Counted from the stretch's first letter, positions 9,097 to 19,921 are shown. The stretch: DNA of 32,406 nucleotides from Myxococcales bacterium (GCA_009692425.1 SHZF01000050.1:1-32406), one strand, 5' to 3'. Numbers and translations: made by a program. Notes: generated by a model not told the origin, from the letters alone.

Positions 9097-9228
9097 ATGC
9101 CGGTGTCGGGCTATTGGATGCTGCTGCCGCCCGGCATGGTGCTGGGGCGCGGCCAGGTGGCGGCGTTTGCGCGGCGCTACTGGTACGTGGAGGAACGCGA
9201 GCGTCGGCCGGGGTTGCCGCCCGAGTAG
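9097..9228 (+). CDS. Small hypothetical ORF, 43 residues
   Basis: A short frame with strong G/C third-position bias reads MPVSGYWMLLPPGMVLGRG followed by a Trp/Tyr/Arg-rich end and a TAG. It lies in the same frame as the helicase, 54 bases after its TGA, and the interval between them is also open. GTG codons at 9091 and 9094 are alternative starts; no good ribosome binding site is seen. It may be a real small protein, a readthrough tail of the helicase, or chance. No family is recognised. Confidence 0.3.
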   Translation: MPVSGYWMLLPPGMVLGRGQVAAFARRYWYVEERERRPGLPPE

Positions 9229-9299
9229 GGGCGCGCGCAAGATTCAACCGCTCGTCTTTGCCTCGATCTTGCTGCGCAATCCCGCCAGGGTCTTCGCGG

Positions 9300-11611
<2,312 letters not shown>

Positions 11612-11615
<4 letters not shown>

Positions 11616-12562
11616 GACAGGTTGTCCTCTTGGCGCGGCGCGGCGGGCCCACGGCGGTCGTGCGGCGGCACGGCGTGCGCGACGGCCAGCCGTTCGCAGC
11701 GAAACAGGTGGGCCAGCCGGGCCGAGCCGCCTTGGGCGCGGGCCCAGTCGACGTTGCAGCCGTCCTGCGCCACATCGAAGCCGTGCTGGCCCAGGCGGCC
11801 GCGCATCTGGGTGGCGGTCACGGCCCCGAGCAGGGGCTCGCCGATCGCGACGAACAGGCGGCGGGTGGCGGCAGCGGCTGAGGCGTGCAAGGGCAGCAGG
11901 CGCGGCGTCACGTACGTCACCGCAAGCCGGCTTGCCGCCGCAGAGCGTGCCCGCAAGGTCGCTACGGTGGCCAGCGTCGCCTCGACCGGCAGGTACATCG
12001 TCACGCCTTCCCACACCCACAGTGTCGGCAGGTCCGGGTCATGGCCGGCCGCATCCAGTGCGTCGGCCAGCGAATCCTTGGCGAAGTCCACCGGTGCGAA
12101 GACGACGTTGGTGGCCAACGGAGCGCGTGCCTGCAACTGCCGGCGCTTGGCCGCTTGCGTCGCAGGGTGGTCGACTTCGATGACCGTGGCGCCGCGCATT
12201 GCCTCGAGCCGCCACGCCCGCGCATCGAAACCAGCGCCGAGCAGCACGATCTGGCGCACGCCGTCGGCGACGGCTTCGGCCACGACACGATCGATCGCGG
12301 CCGTGCGCAGGTGCAGGTGATCGACAAGCCCCGCGCTGCCGAATCGGGCCGCCCACGCCAGCGCTGGCGTGCGGCCGAACGCCCGCAGGCTCGCCGCCAG
12401 GCCACTGCCGATGAGGTCCACGGCCAACGGATCGGGAATGCGTGCACGGGCACTTGCCGCACCCGGCAGCGCCTCCGGGGGGCGTCCGGTCACCGTCACC
12501 ATCGGCACGCCGCGCGCCCAACTGACCAGCCGCGCGGTGAAGCTCGTCTTGCCGTCTTGCAC
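11612..12562 (-). CDS. SAM-dependent methyltransferase, LCMT/PPM1 family
   Basis: The 316-residue product has the class I SAM-methyltransferase fold of the leucine carboxyl methyltransferase (PPM1/TIGR00027-like) group. Motif I is [13 protein letters not shown] at about 106-118, the acidic end of strand 2 is VIEVDHP near 127-133, and the post-motif [10 protein letters not shown] lies near 182-191. Bacterial members methylate small carboxylic acids or polyketide-type substrates or are uncharacterised. GTG at 12562 is the start, one base after the upstream TGA, and the stop overlaps the malic enzyme start. This middle-of-operon position suggests a role linked to pyruvate/malate metabolism, but nothing in the sequence proves it; it may simply be transcribed there. 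Confidence 0.8.
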
Positions 12563-12563
12563 G

Positions 12564-13592
12564 TCAGCCCTTTGCCGCCGCCCTGCGCACGGCAGCGATC
12601 GCCTCGACGGGATGGTCGCCGACCGAGGTCTCCGCCGTGAGCAGATAGCCGACGACGCCGGCGCGCAGGTAGTCGCCCAACGCCTCGAGTTCGGCCTCGG
12701 TGGGTGCCGTGGCCGACCGCATCGACTCGAGCAACTTCGTGCCGACGTGGCAGGTGCGCCGTAGGCCTACGACCTTGCGGGCGATCGACAGCGCGGCGTC
12801 GTGCACGTCGTCTTCATCGCCGCCGAGTTCGGCCGCAAGATCACCGCGACCGATGAGCACGGCATCACACGCCGCCGTAATCTCCTCGAGCGCGGCGATC
12901 GCTTCACGGCATTCGACTTTCGCCCAGAATTCCGGCTTCCAGTCCGGGGCCACCTGTGCCGCGAGTTCGCGCACGGCATCGAGTTCCGCGCGGCCCGTGA
13001 CGAACGACGCGCACACCGCATCGAAACGCAGGCGGGCGCCCAGCTTGAGGTCAATGATGTCCTTGGCCTGCAAACCCAGGCCGCTCCGGTCGACGCCCGG
13101 CGCGTTCATGCCCTTTTCGCTGCGCACGACGCCGCCTGAGACGACATCGCACACGACCAGTTGCTCCTCGGCGATGTGGCGCTCGACGCGCAACTCCATC
13201 TCGCCGTCCTTCAGGCGGATCACGGGCACGGTGCCGAGGCGCTCGAACGGGAACGGCGTACTGACCGGCACGACCTTCTGCCGCTCCCGGTCGCGCGGGC
13301 TGACCTTGTCGTACACGGGCTGCGGGCACAGCACGAGTTCGTCGCCGCCCTTGACTCGAACCTCGGTGCGCATCTTGCCGACGCGCATCTTCGGGCCCTG
13401 CAGGTCCTGCAACAGCTTCACCTTGGGAAAGCGCCGGCGCACCCAGCCGACGACATCTTCGGCCTCTTCGGCGTTTGTGTGCGACATGTTGACGCGCAAC
13501 CAGTCGGCGCCGCCGTCGCACAACCTTGCGAGTTCCTTGACGCTTTCGACGTGTCGGCGGCCCAGCGTGGCGATGACGACGGGGGTAGGCAT
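12564..13592 (-). CDS. Pyruvate kinase-like protein lacking the C-terminal domain
   Basis: Pyruvate kinase converts phosphoenolpyruvate and ADP to pyruvate and ATP. This 342-residue protein has the A (barrel) and B (lid) domains: WLRVNMSH with the Arg and Asn ligands (33, 35), LLQDLQGPKMRVG at 60-72, lid around 75-150, AKVEC with catalytic Lys225 and metal-ligand Glu227, GRGDL with Asp251, and THR285 in GTKLLESM. The C-terminal allosteric domain of ordinary pyruvate kinases (about 470 residues) is absent; the chain stops soon after TAETSVGDHPVEAI. ATLGRRHVES replaces the usual TLGPAS segment. The start at 13592 fits the family; the frame extends 38 codons upstream with no protein character. 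It is first in an operon with a methyltransferase and the malic enzyme. Catalysis is plausible but unproven. Confidence 0.8.
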   Translation of the reverse strand: MPTPVVIATLGRRHVESVKELARLCDGGADWLRVNMSHTNAEEAEDVVGWVRRRFPKVKLLQDLQGPKMRVGKMRTEVRVKGGDELVLCPQPVYDKVSPRDRERQKVVPVSTPFPFERLGTVPVIRLKDGEMELRVERHIAEEQLVVCDVVSGGVVRSEKGMNAPGVDRSGLGLQAKDIIDLKLGARLRFDAVCASFVTGRAELDAVRELAAQVAPDWKPEFWAKVECREAIAALEEITAACDAVLIGRGDLAAELGGDEDDVHDAALSIARKVVGLRRTCHVGTKLLESMRSATAPTEAELEALGDYLRAGVVGYLLTAETSVGDHPVEAIAAVRRAAAKG

Positions 13593-13861
13593 GGCAAACT
13601 CAGAATAGCCGCACCGGGCGGCGAAGGGCCGGGAACCTAGCCCTGCGCTGCGGGGCTGTCGAGAGCTTTTTTGCGGGTGGGCAGCGTCGCGTACGGCCAG
13701 GCCCATGTGCGTCGCGTCGGGCCCGCGGCGACTGCCGGTGCCGCGCCCACGCCAGCACGCTAGGGCAGGCAGGTGGCTTCGGCAAGTGTCTCGTCAAGTT
13801 CTGATTCGTCCGGCTCCTGCGCTTGCCGGTCGCCCCCATCGCCCCTAGCCTGTCGCTGCCC
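13593..13861. other. Divergent intergenic region, pyruvate kinase-like operon / permease fusion
   Basis: This 269-base gap separates divergent transcripts and should carry both promoters. Reading leftward, TATTCT lies about 10 bases before the 13592 ATG, which would put transcription almost at the start codon if it is a -10 box; no matching -35 is clear. A T-run at 13667-13672 follows a short AGCCC/GGGCT inverted repeat, but no plus-strand gene ends here. Confidence 0.3.
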
Positions 13862-16159
13862 ATGACGCCCTTCGAACCCGCCGCCATCCGAACCGCCGCT
13901 GCCAGCCCAGCCCGCGATGCCCCAGCCCCCCGTGGCCTGTCGCGGTGGGGGGCGCTCGCGTTCGTCATGGGCTCGATGGTGGGCGGCGGCATCTTCCTGA
14001 CGCCAGACAGCGTGGCCGGTGCGGTCGGGCGCGGCGGCCTGTACTTCTCGCTGTGGGGCCTGGGCGCGGTGACGGCGCTGCTGGGCGCCCTGAGTCTGGC
14101 AGAACTGGGCGCCATGTTCCCGCGCGTCGGTGGGGAGTACGTGTACCTGCGCGAGGCGTATGGAGACTTCCCCGCGTTTCTGTACGGCTGGCTGTCGCTG
14201 GTCGGCTCGTTTTCGGGCGCCATCGCGATGCTGTGCCTGACGGCGGCGACGACGCTGGTGCCAGCCGGCCGCGTGCCCGGCGGGGCCAAGGTCGCCGCGC
14301 TCGCGTTCGTGTGGGGCCTGACCGCGCTGGCGTGCCTGCGCATCGCGGTCGCTGCCCGCGCCCAACTGGCCTTGACCGGTGGGTTGATGGCCATCTTGCT
14401 GGGCGGCGCCCTCTGGGCCTTGCTGGCGGGCGCGCCCGACGTGCCGGTGGCCGTGGCCGCGCGCATCGACCGCGGCGAACCGTTGGCCGTGCTGACGGCA
14501 TTCACGGGCATCTTTTTTGCGTACTCCGGCTGGAATGGCGCGACCTATGTGGCCGGCGAACTGGAGCGTCCCCAGCGCGACCTGCCGTGGGCACTGGTGG
14601 CGGGCACGGGCCTCGTCGCAGGGCTCTACCTCGCGCTGAATGCGGCGTTCGTGCTGCTGGCTCCCCGGTTGGGTAGTGGGGCGGCCGGATACCTGCTCAT
14701 CGACGACCTGCGCCTGCCCGTTGCTGGGCTCGTGCCGGTGCTGCGCGCATTGACCGGGCTGTGCATGGTCGGCGCCGCGCTGGCGGCCATCGTCACCGGG
14801 GCCCGCATCGTGCAGGCGATGGCCCACGACGGCCTGTTCGTGCGCGCCGTCGCCCCCGTGGACCCGCGCCTGGGCACGCCGGTGCGGGCGCTGGTGGTGC
14901 AGGCCGCGTGGTCGTCGGTGCTGGTCGTCGCCGCCGACTCGTTCGGTACGCTGATGCTGCTGTCGTCGTCGGCGATGATGCTGCTGTCGATGGGCACGGT
15001 CGCGGCCGTGCCCTGGCTGCGCTGGCGGCGGCCCGAACTCGCGCGCCCGTTTGCCCTGCCAGGCTATCCGTGGACCGCCCTCGCCTACCTGACCGTGACG
15101 GCCGCGGTACTGGTGGCGCTCGCCATCGAGGACGTGCAGTCGCTGGCCTACGGGCTCGGCACCGTGGCGGCGGGATGGTGCGTCTTTGCGCTGCGGGCGC
15201 GGATCGTGGCACGGGCGGCCCACCTCGCCGGCACCGCCGTTCTCGTGACGGCCGCCGTTCTCGTCGCATCTCCCGCCGAGGCTACGGCCGGCACCCCGCT
15301 GCGCGCACCCGCCATTGCGCTCGCTGCGGTTCCGACTCCGACGGCCATGCCGATGCTGCGCTGGGTCGACCGCCCCGCTGGCCACGAGCACCTCGACACG
15401 CCGGTGATCCGAATGCGCGGCCCCAACGGTGTCCAGCTTGAACTCGTCGGCGCCCTGCACATCGCGGACCGGGCCTACTATCGGGCGCTGCAACAGCGCT
15501 TTGCCTCGTATGACCGGTTGCTCTACGAGATGGTCAAGCCACCCGAACTCGACATGGCCCGCGCACGCGGACCCGCCGACGCCAGCGCGCTGTCCGGCCT
15601 GCAACGGATGCTGAAGGATGCGCTGGCCCTCGAATTCCAGCTCGACGCGATCGACTACGGTCGGGCCAACTTCGTCCACGCCGACGTCGATCCGGAGCGG
15701 CTGGGCGCCCTGTTGCTGGAGCATGCTGGCGCGATGGTGGGCGCGCTCGTGCGGTTCGCGATCCTCGACGCCAGCCGCACCGTGTACGCCGACGGCACGC
15801 CCCGGTTGGGAGGCCTGGGCCTGATCGGAGCGCTGCTGGCCGGCGGCACTGCACCGCAGCGCGCCCGCGAACTCAAACGGGCATTGGCCCGCGAACTGGC
15901 TGAGATGGACGGCGGCATGGCCGAACTCGGTGGGTTCGCTGGTCTTGCGGGCCTCGGGCCGGCGCTGATTGGTGAACGCAACCAGGTCGCGGTGGACGTG
16001 CTGAAGCAGGTGCTGGCTGCCGGCGGAGTGCGCAAGGTGGGGATTTTCTACGGCGCCGCGCACCTGGGCGACCTGGAGCGGAGAGTGCGCGGGCTTGGGT
16101 TCGTGCGGGTGGGGGCCCAGTGGATGGCGGCTTGGCGGTTGGGGGCTGGCGCACGCTGA
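13862..16159 (+). CDS. APC-family amino-acid permease fused to a TraB/GumN-like domain
   Basis: A single 765-residue frame carries two unrelated modules. Residues about 28-445 form an amino acid-polyamine-organocation permease with roughly 12 membrane segments: the unwound TM1 signature GSMVGGGIFLTP at 37-48, FFAYSGWNGATYVAGE in TM6, and basic/acidic inter-helix loops. Residues 453-470 form a thirteenth hydrophobic segment ending PAEATAG, like a signal sequence or cleavage site. Residues about 500-760 match TraB/GumN-type proteins: VQLELVGALHIADRAYY with the first GxxH, LLYEMVKPP, IGERNQVAVDVL and IFYGAAHLGDLE with the second GxxH. Thirteen segments would place this domain outside the membrane. 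The ATG at 13862 is preferred over TTG at 13823. No stop lies between modules; an in-frame GTG at 15206 could also start a separate secreted protein. Substrate unknown. Confidence 0.85.
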   Translation: MTPFEPAAIRTAAASPARDAPAPRGLSRWGALAFVMGSMVGGGIFLTPDSVAGAVGRGGLYFSLWGLGAVTALLGALSLAELGAMFPRVGGEYVYLREAYGDFPAFLYGWLSLVGSFSGAIAMLCLTAATTLVPAGRVPGGAKVAALAFVWGLTALACLRIAVAARAQLALTGGLMAILLGGALWALLAGAPDVPVAVAARIDRGEPLAVLTAFTGIFFAYSGWNGATYVAGELERPQRDLPWALVAGTGLVAGLYLALNAAFVLLAPRLGSGAAGYLLIDDLRLPVAGLVPVLRALTGLCMVGAALAAIVTGARIVQAMAHDGLFVRAVAPVDPRLGTPVRALVVQAAWSSVLVVAADSFGTLMLLSSSAMMLLSMGTVAAVPWLRWRRPELARPFALPGYPWTALAYLTVTAAVLVALAIEDVQSLAYGLGTVAAGWCVFALRARIVARAAHLAGTAVLVTAAVLVASPAEATAGTPLRAPAIALAAVPTPTAMPMLRWVDRPAGHEHLDTPVIRMRGPNGVQLELVGALHIADRAYYRALQQRFASYDRLLYEMVKPPELDMARARGPADASALSGLQRMLKDALALEFQLDAIDYGRANFVHADVDPERLGALLLEHAGAMVGALVRFAILDASRTVYADGTPRLGGLGLIGALLAGGTAPQRARELKRALARELAEMDGGMAELGGFAGLAGLGPALIGERNQVAVDVLKQVLAAGGVRKVGIFYGAAHLGDLERRVRGLGFVRVGAQWMAAWRLGAGAR

Positions 16160-16308
16160 AATCAGAATCCACCACCCAAGTCCTTCCCGGTCCGTCGAGA
16201 TGGGCCCATATCGGCGGATCCGGGGAAATAAACACCCTTGCCACCCCACCGGAGCCGCGCCACCATCCGCCGCTCGCGGACCCCCACGTTCTCCGCGCGG
16301 GAGGTCCC

Positions 16309-18432
16309 GTGGCCCGTTTCATCGCCCCGCACCCGCTCGTCTGCTGTACCCGGCTGACGACGCTGGCCGTGCTGCTCGTGAGCGCACCTGCCGCCGCCGC
16401 CGCCCCGCCGGTGTCCGCCGCCACCCAACCGCTGGCCACGCCACCGCCCACGGGGCCCGGCCCCTTCTGCCTGAACGTGCCGCGCGCGGCCTTCAACCGC
16501 GGGGCCGTCGCGCTCGACCTGCCGATTTTCTGGATCGCGGACGCCGACAACGACGGCAAGCTCGGGCCCGCCGAACTCGTCGTGCTGTGGCGCGCGGGAG
16601 AACCGGCCGGGCAATGGAAGCGAGCAGACGACGGCAAGGGGAGCGCCGCGGCGTTCGGCCCCGACTTCCAGCGCGCCTGCGACGACCCACGCTGGCTGGC
16701 CGTCGACGCCAACGCCAAGGCCGTGCTCTCGCCCGAATCCAAGCGTCAGGCCGCGCTCTCGCCCGAATCCAAGCGCCAGGCCGCGCTGCGCCGCGAACTG
16801 GACCAGGGCCGGCCGACCGTCGTGCTCACCGACCTCAGCCAGGCCAGCGCAGTCGACCGGGCGTTTGTAGGCCACATGCTCCAAGCCGCGGGCCTCGTCG
16901 AGCGATTGCACGCGCGCCAGAACGGTGTATTGGGCGTGGCAGACCGCATCGGCGGCGACGACATGCTGAGCCGCGCCGTGTTCCGCCGCAACCAGGGCCC
17001 GCAGTGCGAGGCGCCGGCCACCGAACGCGACAAGGACTGCTCGGCGCTGCCGGAGCGCCCGGCCCGCACGTCGGGGCTGTATCCGGCCAAGCTCCTGACC
17101 GACAAGAAGTTCTGCGACAAGCTCGCCGAGCGCAAGGACGGTGCCGAACTCCTGCACCAATTCCACGTGGTCATCGAGGCCCGCAACGGCGAGCCCAGCG
17201 CCGTGCCGTACCACGAGGCGTTCAAGGACGACATGCAGGCCGTCGCCCAAGCGCTGCAAGCCGCCATCGCAGCCCAGACCGACCCGAAGGAAGAGGCGCT
17301 GCGCACCTATCTGCGCGCCGCCGCCAAGGCTTTTCGCGACGACACGTGGTTCCAGGCCGACGAGGCGTGGGCGAAGATGAACGCCGACAACTCGCGCTGG
17401 TACCTGCGCATCGGCCCCGACGAGACCTACTTCGAGCCGTGCAGCCGCAAGGCGGGTTTTCACGTCAGCTTTGCCCGCATCGACCCGTCGGCGCTGCACT
17501 GGCAGCGGTTGCTCGACCCGCTCAAGAACGAGATGGAGCAGGCGATCGCCGCCCTGGCTGGGCCGCCGTATGCCGCGCGCACGGTCGCGTTCCACCTGCC
17601 GGACTTCATCCACATCGTCGTCAACGCCGGCGATTCGCGGTCGGCGCTGGGCGCCACGGTCGGCCAGAGCCTGCCGAACTGGGGTCCGGTCGCCAACGAG
17701 GGCCGCGGCCGCACCGTCGCGATGACGAACCTGTACACCGATGCCGACAGCCGCTTGGCCCTGCGCGGCCAGGCGCAGTCGCTTTTCTGCCCGCAGGCCA
17801 TGGAGACGTTTGTCGACGCTGTCGGCCCGCAGGTGATGTCGACCGTGCTGCACGAAGCCGCCCACAACCTCGGACCGGCGCACGAATACCAGGCGTTCGG
17901 CAAGACCGACGACGCGGCGTTCGGCGGTCCGCTGGCGTCGACGCTCGAAGAACTGAAGGCGCAGACGGCGGCGCTGTGGTTGACCGACTGGCTCGAGCAG
18001 AAGGGCAAGCTGACCGATGTCGAACGCCGCCGCGCGCACACCGCCGACTTCGCGTGGGCGATGGGACACATCTCGAATGGGATGTGGTCGAAGGAGGGCA
18101 AGCCGAAGCCCTACAGCCAACTCGCGGCGATCCAGATCGGCTTCCTGCGGCGGGAAAAGGCCATGATCTGGTTCGAAGAGGCGGCGGCGAACGGCAAGGA
18201 CTTCGGGTGCTTTGAAATCCGCCACGAAGCGATGCCGGCCGCGCTCGAGAAGCTGATGCGGCTGGTGGCGGGCATCAAGGCGCGCGGGGACAGGAAGGGG
18301 GCGGAGGCCTTGGTGGCTGCGTTCGTCAAGGGCGGCGACGCGACGTGGAAGAAGGTGCGCGACAAGGTGATCGTGGAGCGGTGGCAGCGGGTGCCAAAGT
18401 CGGCGTTTGTTTATGGGGTCGAGGGGTTGTAG
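16309..18432 (+). CDS. Exported M49-like (DPP III family) zinc metallopeptidase with EF-hand loop
   Basis: GTG at 16309 is the start: GGGAGG lies about 4 bases upstream and the protein opens with a basic then hydrophobic signal peptide ending near VSAPAAAAAPP. A perfect EF-hand calcium loop, DADNDGKLGPAE, spans residues 78-89. The zinc site is HEAAHN at 515-520 (HExxH) with a second Glu pair in LEELKAQ at 546-552, as in gluzincins; the arrangement LHEAAHNLGP...TLEELKA resembles peptidase M49-like bacterial proteins, which usually have EEAKAD. The Asp is Gln here. The chain is 707 residues, similar to DPP III. A 10-residue unit is duplicated near 138-157. Likely periplasmic or surface peptidase; substrate unknown. 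No operon partner. Confidence 0.72.
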   Translation: MARFIAPHPLVCCTRLTTLAVLLVSAPAAAAAPPVSAATQPLATPPPTGPGPFCLNVPRAAFNRGAVALDLPIFWIADADNDGKLGPAELVVLWRAGEPAGQWKRADDGKGSAAAFGPDFQRACDDPRWLAVDANAKAVLSPESKRQAALSPESKRQAALRRELDQGRPTVVLTDLSQASAVDRAFVGHMLQAAGLVERLHARQNGVLGVADRIGGDDMLSRAVFRRNQGPQCEAPATERDKDCSALPERPARTSGLYPAKLLTDKKFCDKLAERKDGAELLHQFHVVIEARNGEPSAVPYHEAFKDDMQAVAQALQAAIAAQTDPKEEALRTYLRAAAKAFRDDTWFQADEAWAKMNADNSRWYLRIGPDETYFEPCSRKAGFHVSFARIDPSALHWQRLLDPLKNEMEQAIAALAGPPYAARTVAFHLPDFIHIVVNAGDSRSALGATVGQSLPNWGPVANEGRGRTVAMTNLYTDADSRLALRGQAQSLFCPQAMETFVDAVGPQVMSTVLHEAAHNLGPAHEYQAFGKTDDAAFGGPLASTLEELKAQTAALWLTDWLEQKGKLTDVERRRAHTADFAWAMGHISNGMWSKEGKPKPYSQLAAIQIGFLRREKAMIWFEEAAANGKDFGCFEIRHEAMPAALEKLMRLVAGIKARGDRKGAEALVAAFVKGGDATWKKVRDKVIVERWQRVPKSAFVYGVEGL
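16721..16780 (+). repeat. 30-bp tandem duplication inside the M49-like gene
   Basis: Two adjacent 30-bp units (16721-16750 and 16751-16780) differ at only two positions and encode AVLSPESKRQ and AALSPESKRQ. The unit preserves frame. This looks like a recent in-frame slippage duplication in a linker between the EF-hand region and the catalytic part. Confidence 0.95.
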
Positions 18433-18435
18433 GGT

Positions 18436-18606
18436 TGCCGCGGCAAGGACTTCATGCAACGCAAGGGTGATCGGCGTCGCCGCATCCGGCGTGGCGAAGC
18501 CGTTCTTGTCGTGCCATCCCTTCAACGACACGGCGTCATTACCATTCACGATCAAGTAGTTGTGTGGACCTGTCTGACCCTGGCCCAAGACTTCAACACC
18601 GGGCGG
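18436..18606 (-). pseudogene. Coding-like fragment between convergent genes
   Basis: On the minus strand, this gap downstream of the transsulfuration gene reads VEVLGQGQTGPHNYLIVNG, then NDAVSLKGWHDKNGFATPD and AATPITLALHEVLAAAT, with moderate G/C third-position bias and no start codon of its own. The frame then enters the antisense of the peptidase gene. It could be a leftover of a deleted gene. A plus-strand frame over the same bases is also open but with weaker codon bias. No family is recognised. A perfect 12-bp palindrome (18435-18446) sits at its end. Confidence 0.3.
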
Positions 18607-18634
18607 CGGTCGATGGTGGTTTACAGTTCCCGCG

Positions 18635-19798
18635 TTACCCGAATGCCACCCGCAACCCCGCCTCCAAGTCCCCAACCTGATCATCGACATGCTCGACCCC
18701 CACGCTCAACCGCACCAGCGTGTCGTCGATGCCGATGGCCCTGCGCCGCTCGGGCGGAATGCTCGCGTGCGTCATGATCGCCGGGTGTTCGATGAGGCTC
18801 TCGACGCCCCCCAGCGACTCCGCCAGCGTGAACACCTTGACCGCTGACAAGAAGCGCCGCGCGTGGGCCAGATCGCCGTCCAGGAACGCGGTGATCATCC
18901 CGCCGCCCGCCTTCATCTGGCGCTGGGCCAGTTCACGTTGGGCAAAGCTGGCGAGTCCCGGGTAGATCACTTGGCGCACGCGCGGATGCTGTTCGAGCCA
19001 GGTGGCGACGGCGAGTGCATTCTGGCAGTGGCGCTCCATCCGCAGCGGCAGCGTCTTGAGCCCGCGCAGCGTCAGCCACGAATCGAACGGCCCCGGCGTG
19101 CCCCCGTTGGCGTTCTGCACGAAGGCGATGCGCGCACCGAGGTCTGCATCCTTGACCACCACCGCGCCGCCGACCACGTCCGAGTGGCCACCGATGTACT
19201 TCGTCGTCGAGTGCAGCGCGATGTCGGCGCCAAGGTCGAGCGGCCGCTGCAGCCACGGCGTCGCGAACGTGTTGTCGACCACGACCAGCAGGCCGTGGGC
19301 GTGGGCACGCCGGCTCAACTCGGCGATGTCGACCAGCTTGAGCAGCGGGTTCGTCGGCGTTTCGAGCCACAGCAGCTTCGTGTTCGGTTGGACGGCGGCA
19401 TCGAACGCGGCGGGGTCGCGCAGGTCGATGTAGGTGAACTGCAGCCCGTGGCGGCGCCACACCTTGTCGAACTGGCGAAAGGTGCCGCCGTACATGTCGT
19501 CCATCGCGACCACGTGGTCACCCGCATCGAGCAGGGCGATCACCGCGTGGGTCGCGGCCAGCCCCGACGAGAACGCCAGCCCGCGCGAGCCCCCTTCAAG
19601 CGCGGCGAGGCACGTTTGCAAGGCGTCGCGGGTCGGATTCGAGGTGCGACTGTACTCGTGGCCGAGGTGCTCGCCAGGCGCGGGCTGGGCAAACGTCGAG
19701 GTCTGGTAGATCGGCACGACCACGGCGCCGGTGCGCGCTTCGGGGTCCTGGCCGGCGTGAATCGCCATCGTCTCGAAGCGGGATCGGGTCCAGTCCAT
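18635..19798 (-). CDS. Cys/Met metabolism PLP-dependent enzyme (cystathionine gamma-synthase/lyase type)
   Basis: This 387-residue enzyme belongs to the PLP fold-type I transsulfuration family, which makes or cleaves cystathionine or forms homocysteine or methanethiol. Key features are YSRTSNPTRDALQ at 49-61 (phosphate-binding Tyr/Arg), SSGLAATHA near 77-84, DNTFATPWLQRP near 175-186, and the Schiff-base lysine K200 in HSTTKYIGGHSD. SLGGVESLIEHPAIMTHA near the C-terminus is typical of the gamma-synthase/gamma-lyase branch. The ATG at 19798 has GGAGG about 7 bases upstream. Sequence alone does not separate gamma-synthase, gamma-lyase or beta-lyase activity, so no symbol is given. It stands alone, divergent from a lipoprotein gene. 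Confidence 0.9.
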   Translation of the reverse strand: MDWTRSRFETMAIHAGQDPEARTGAVVVPIYQTSTFAQPAPGEHLGHEYSRTSNPTRDALQTCLAALEGGSRGLAFSSGLAATHAVIALLDAGDHVVAMDDMYGGTFRQFDKVWRRHGLQFTYIDLRDPAAFDAAVQPNTKLLWLETPTNPLLKLVDIAELSRRAHAHGLLVVVDNTFATPWLQRPLDLGADIALHSTTKYIGGHSDVVGGAVVVKDADLGARIAFVQNANGGTPGPFDSWLTLRGLKTLPLRMERHCQNALAVATWLEQHPRVRQVIYPGLASFAQRELAQRQMKAGGGMITAFLDGDLAHARRFLSAVKVFTLAESLGGVESLIEHPAIMTHASIPPERRRAIGIDDTLVRLSVGVEHVDDQVGDLEAGLRVAFG

Positions 19799-19921
19799 CG
19801 TCGGCCTCCGCGGAGTCCCCGCACTCCGGTCGGCGCTGCCGGCCAGTGTCGCGTGGGGCGCGCTACCTATCCGATGCGGGCGGACTTGTCACGGTGGGCG
19901 GGCGCGCCACAATCCCGCGCG

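Noticed and set aside
13639-13672. AGCCC/GGGCT inverted repeat followed by six T residues
   Set aside because: It looks like a weak plus-strand terminator, but the stem is short, the T-run is about 10 bases from it, and no plus-strand gene ends there.
13760-16249. 829-codon minus-strand open frame opposite the permease fusion
   Set aside because: Gln/Arg/His-rich shadow of the plus-strand gene, with no recognisable domain.
18435-18446. Perfect 12-bp palindrome TTGCCGCGGCAA
   Set aside because: It has no loop and no T-run, so it is not a terminator; a single short palindrome in GC-rich DNA is expected by chance.
16162-18690. 842-codon minus-strand open frame opposite the M49-like gene
   Set aside because: It is antisense to a gene with clear motifs and its composition is Arg/Ala/Gly/Val-rich without domains. 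Long antisense frames are expected at this GC content.
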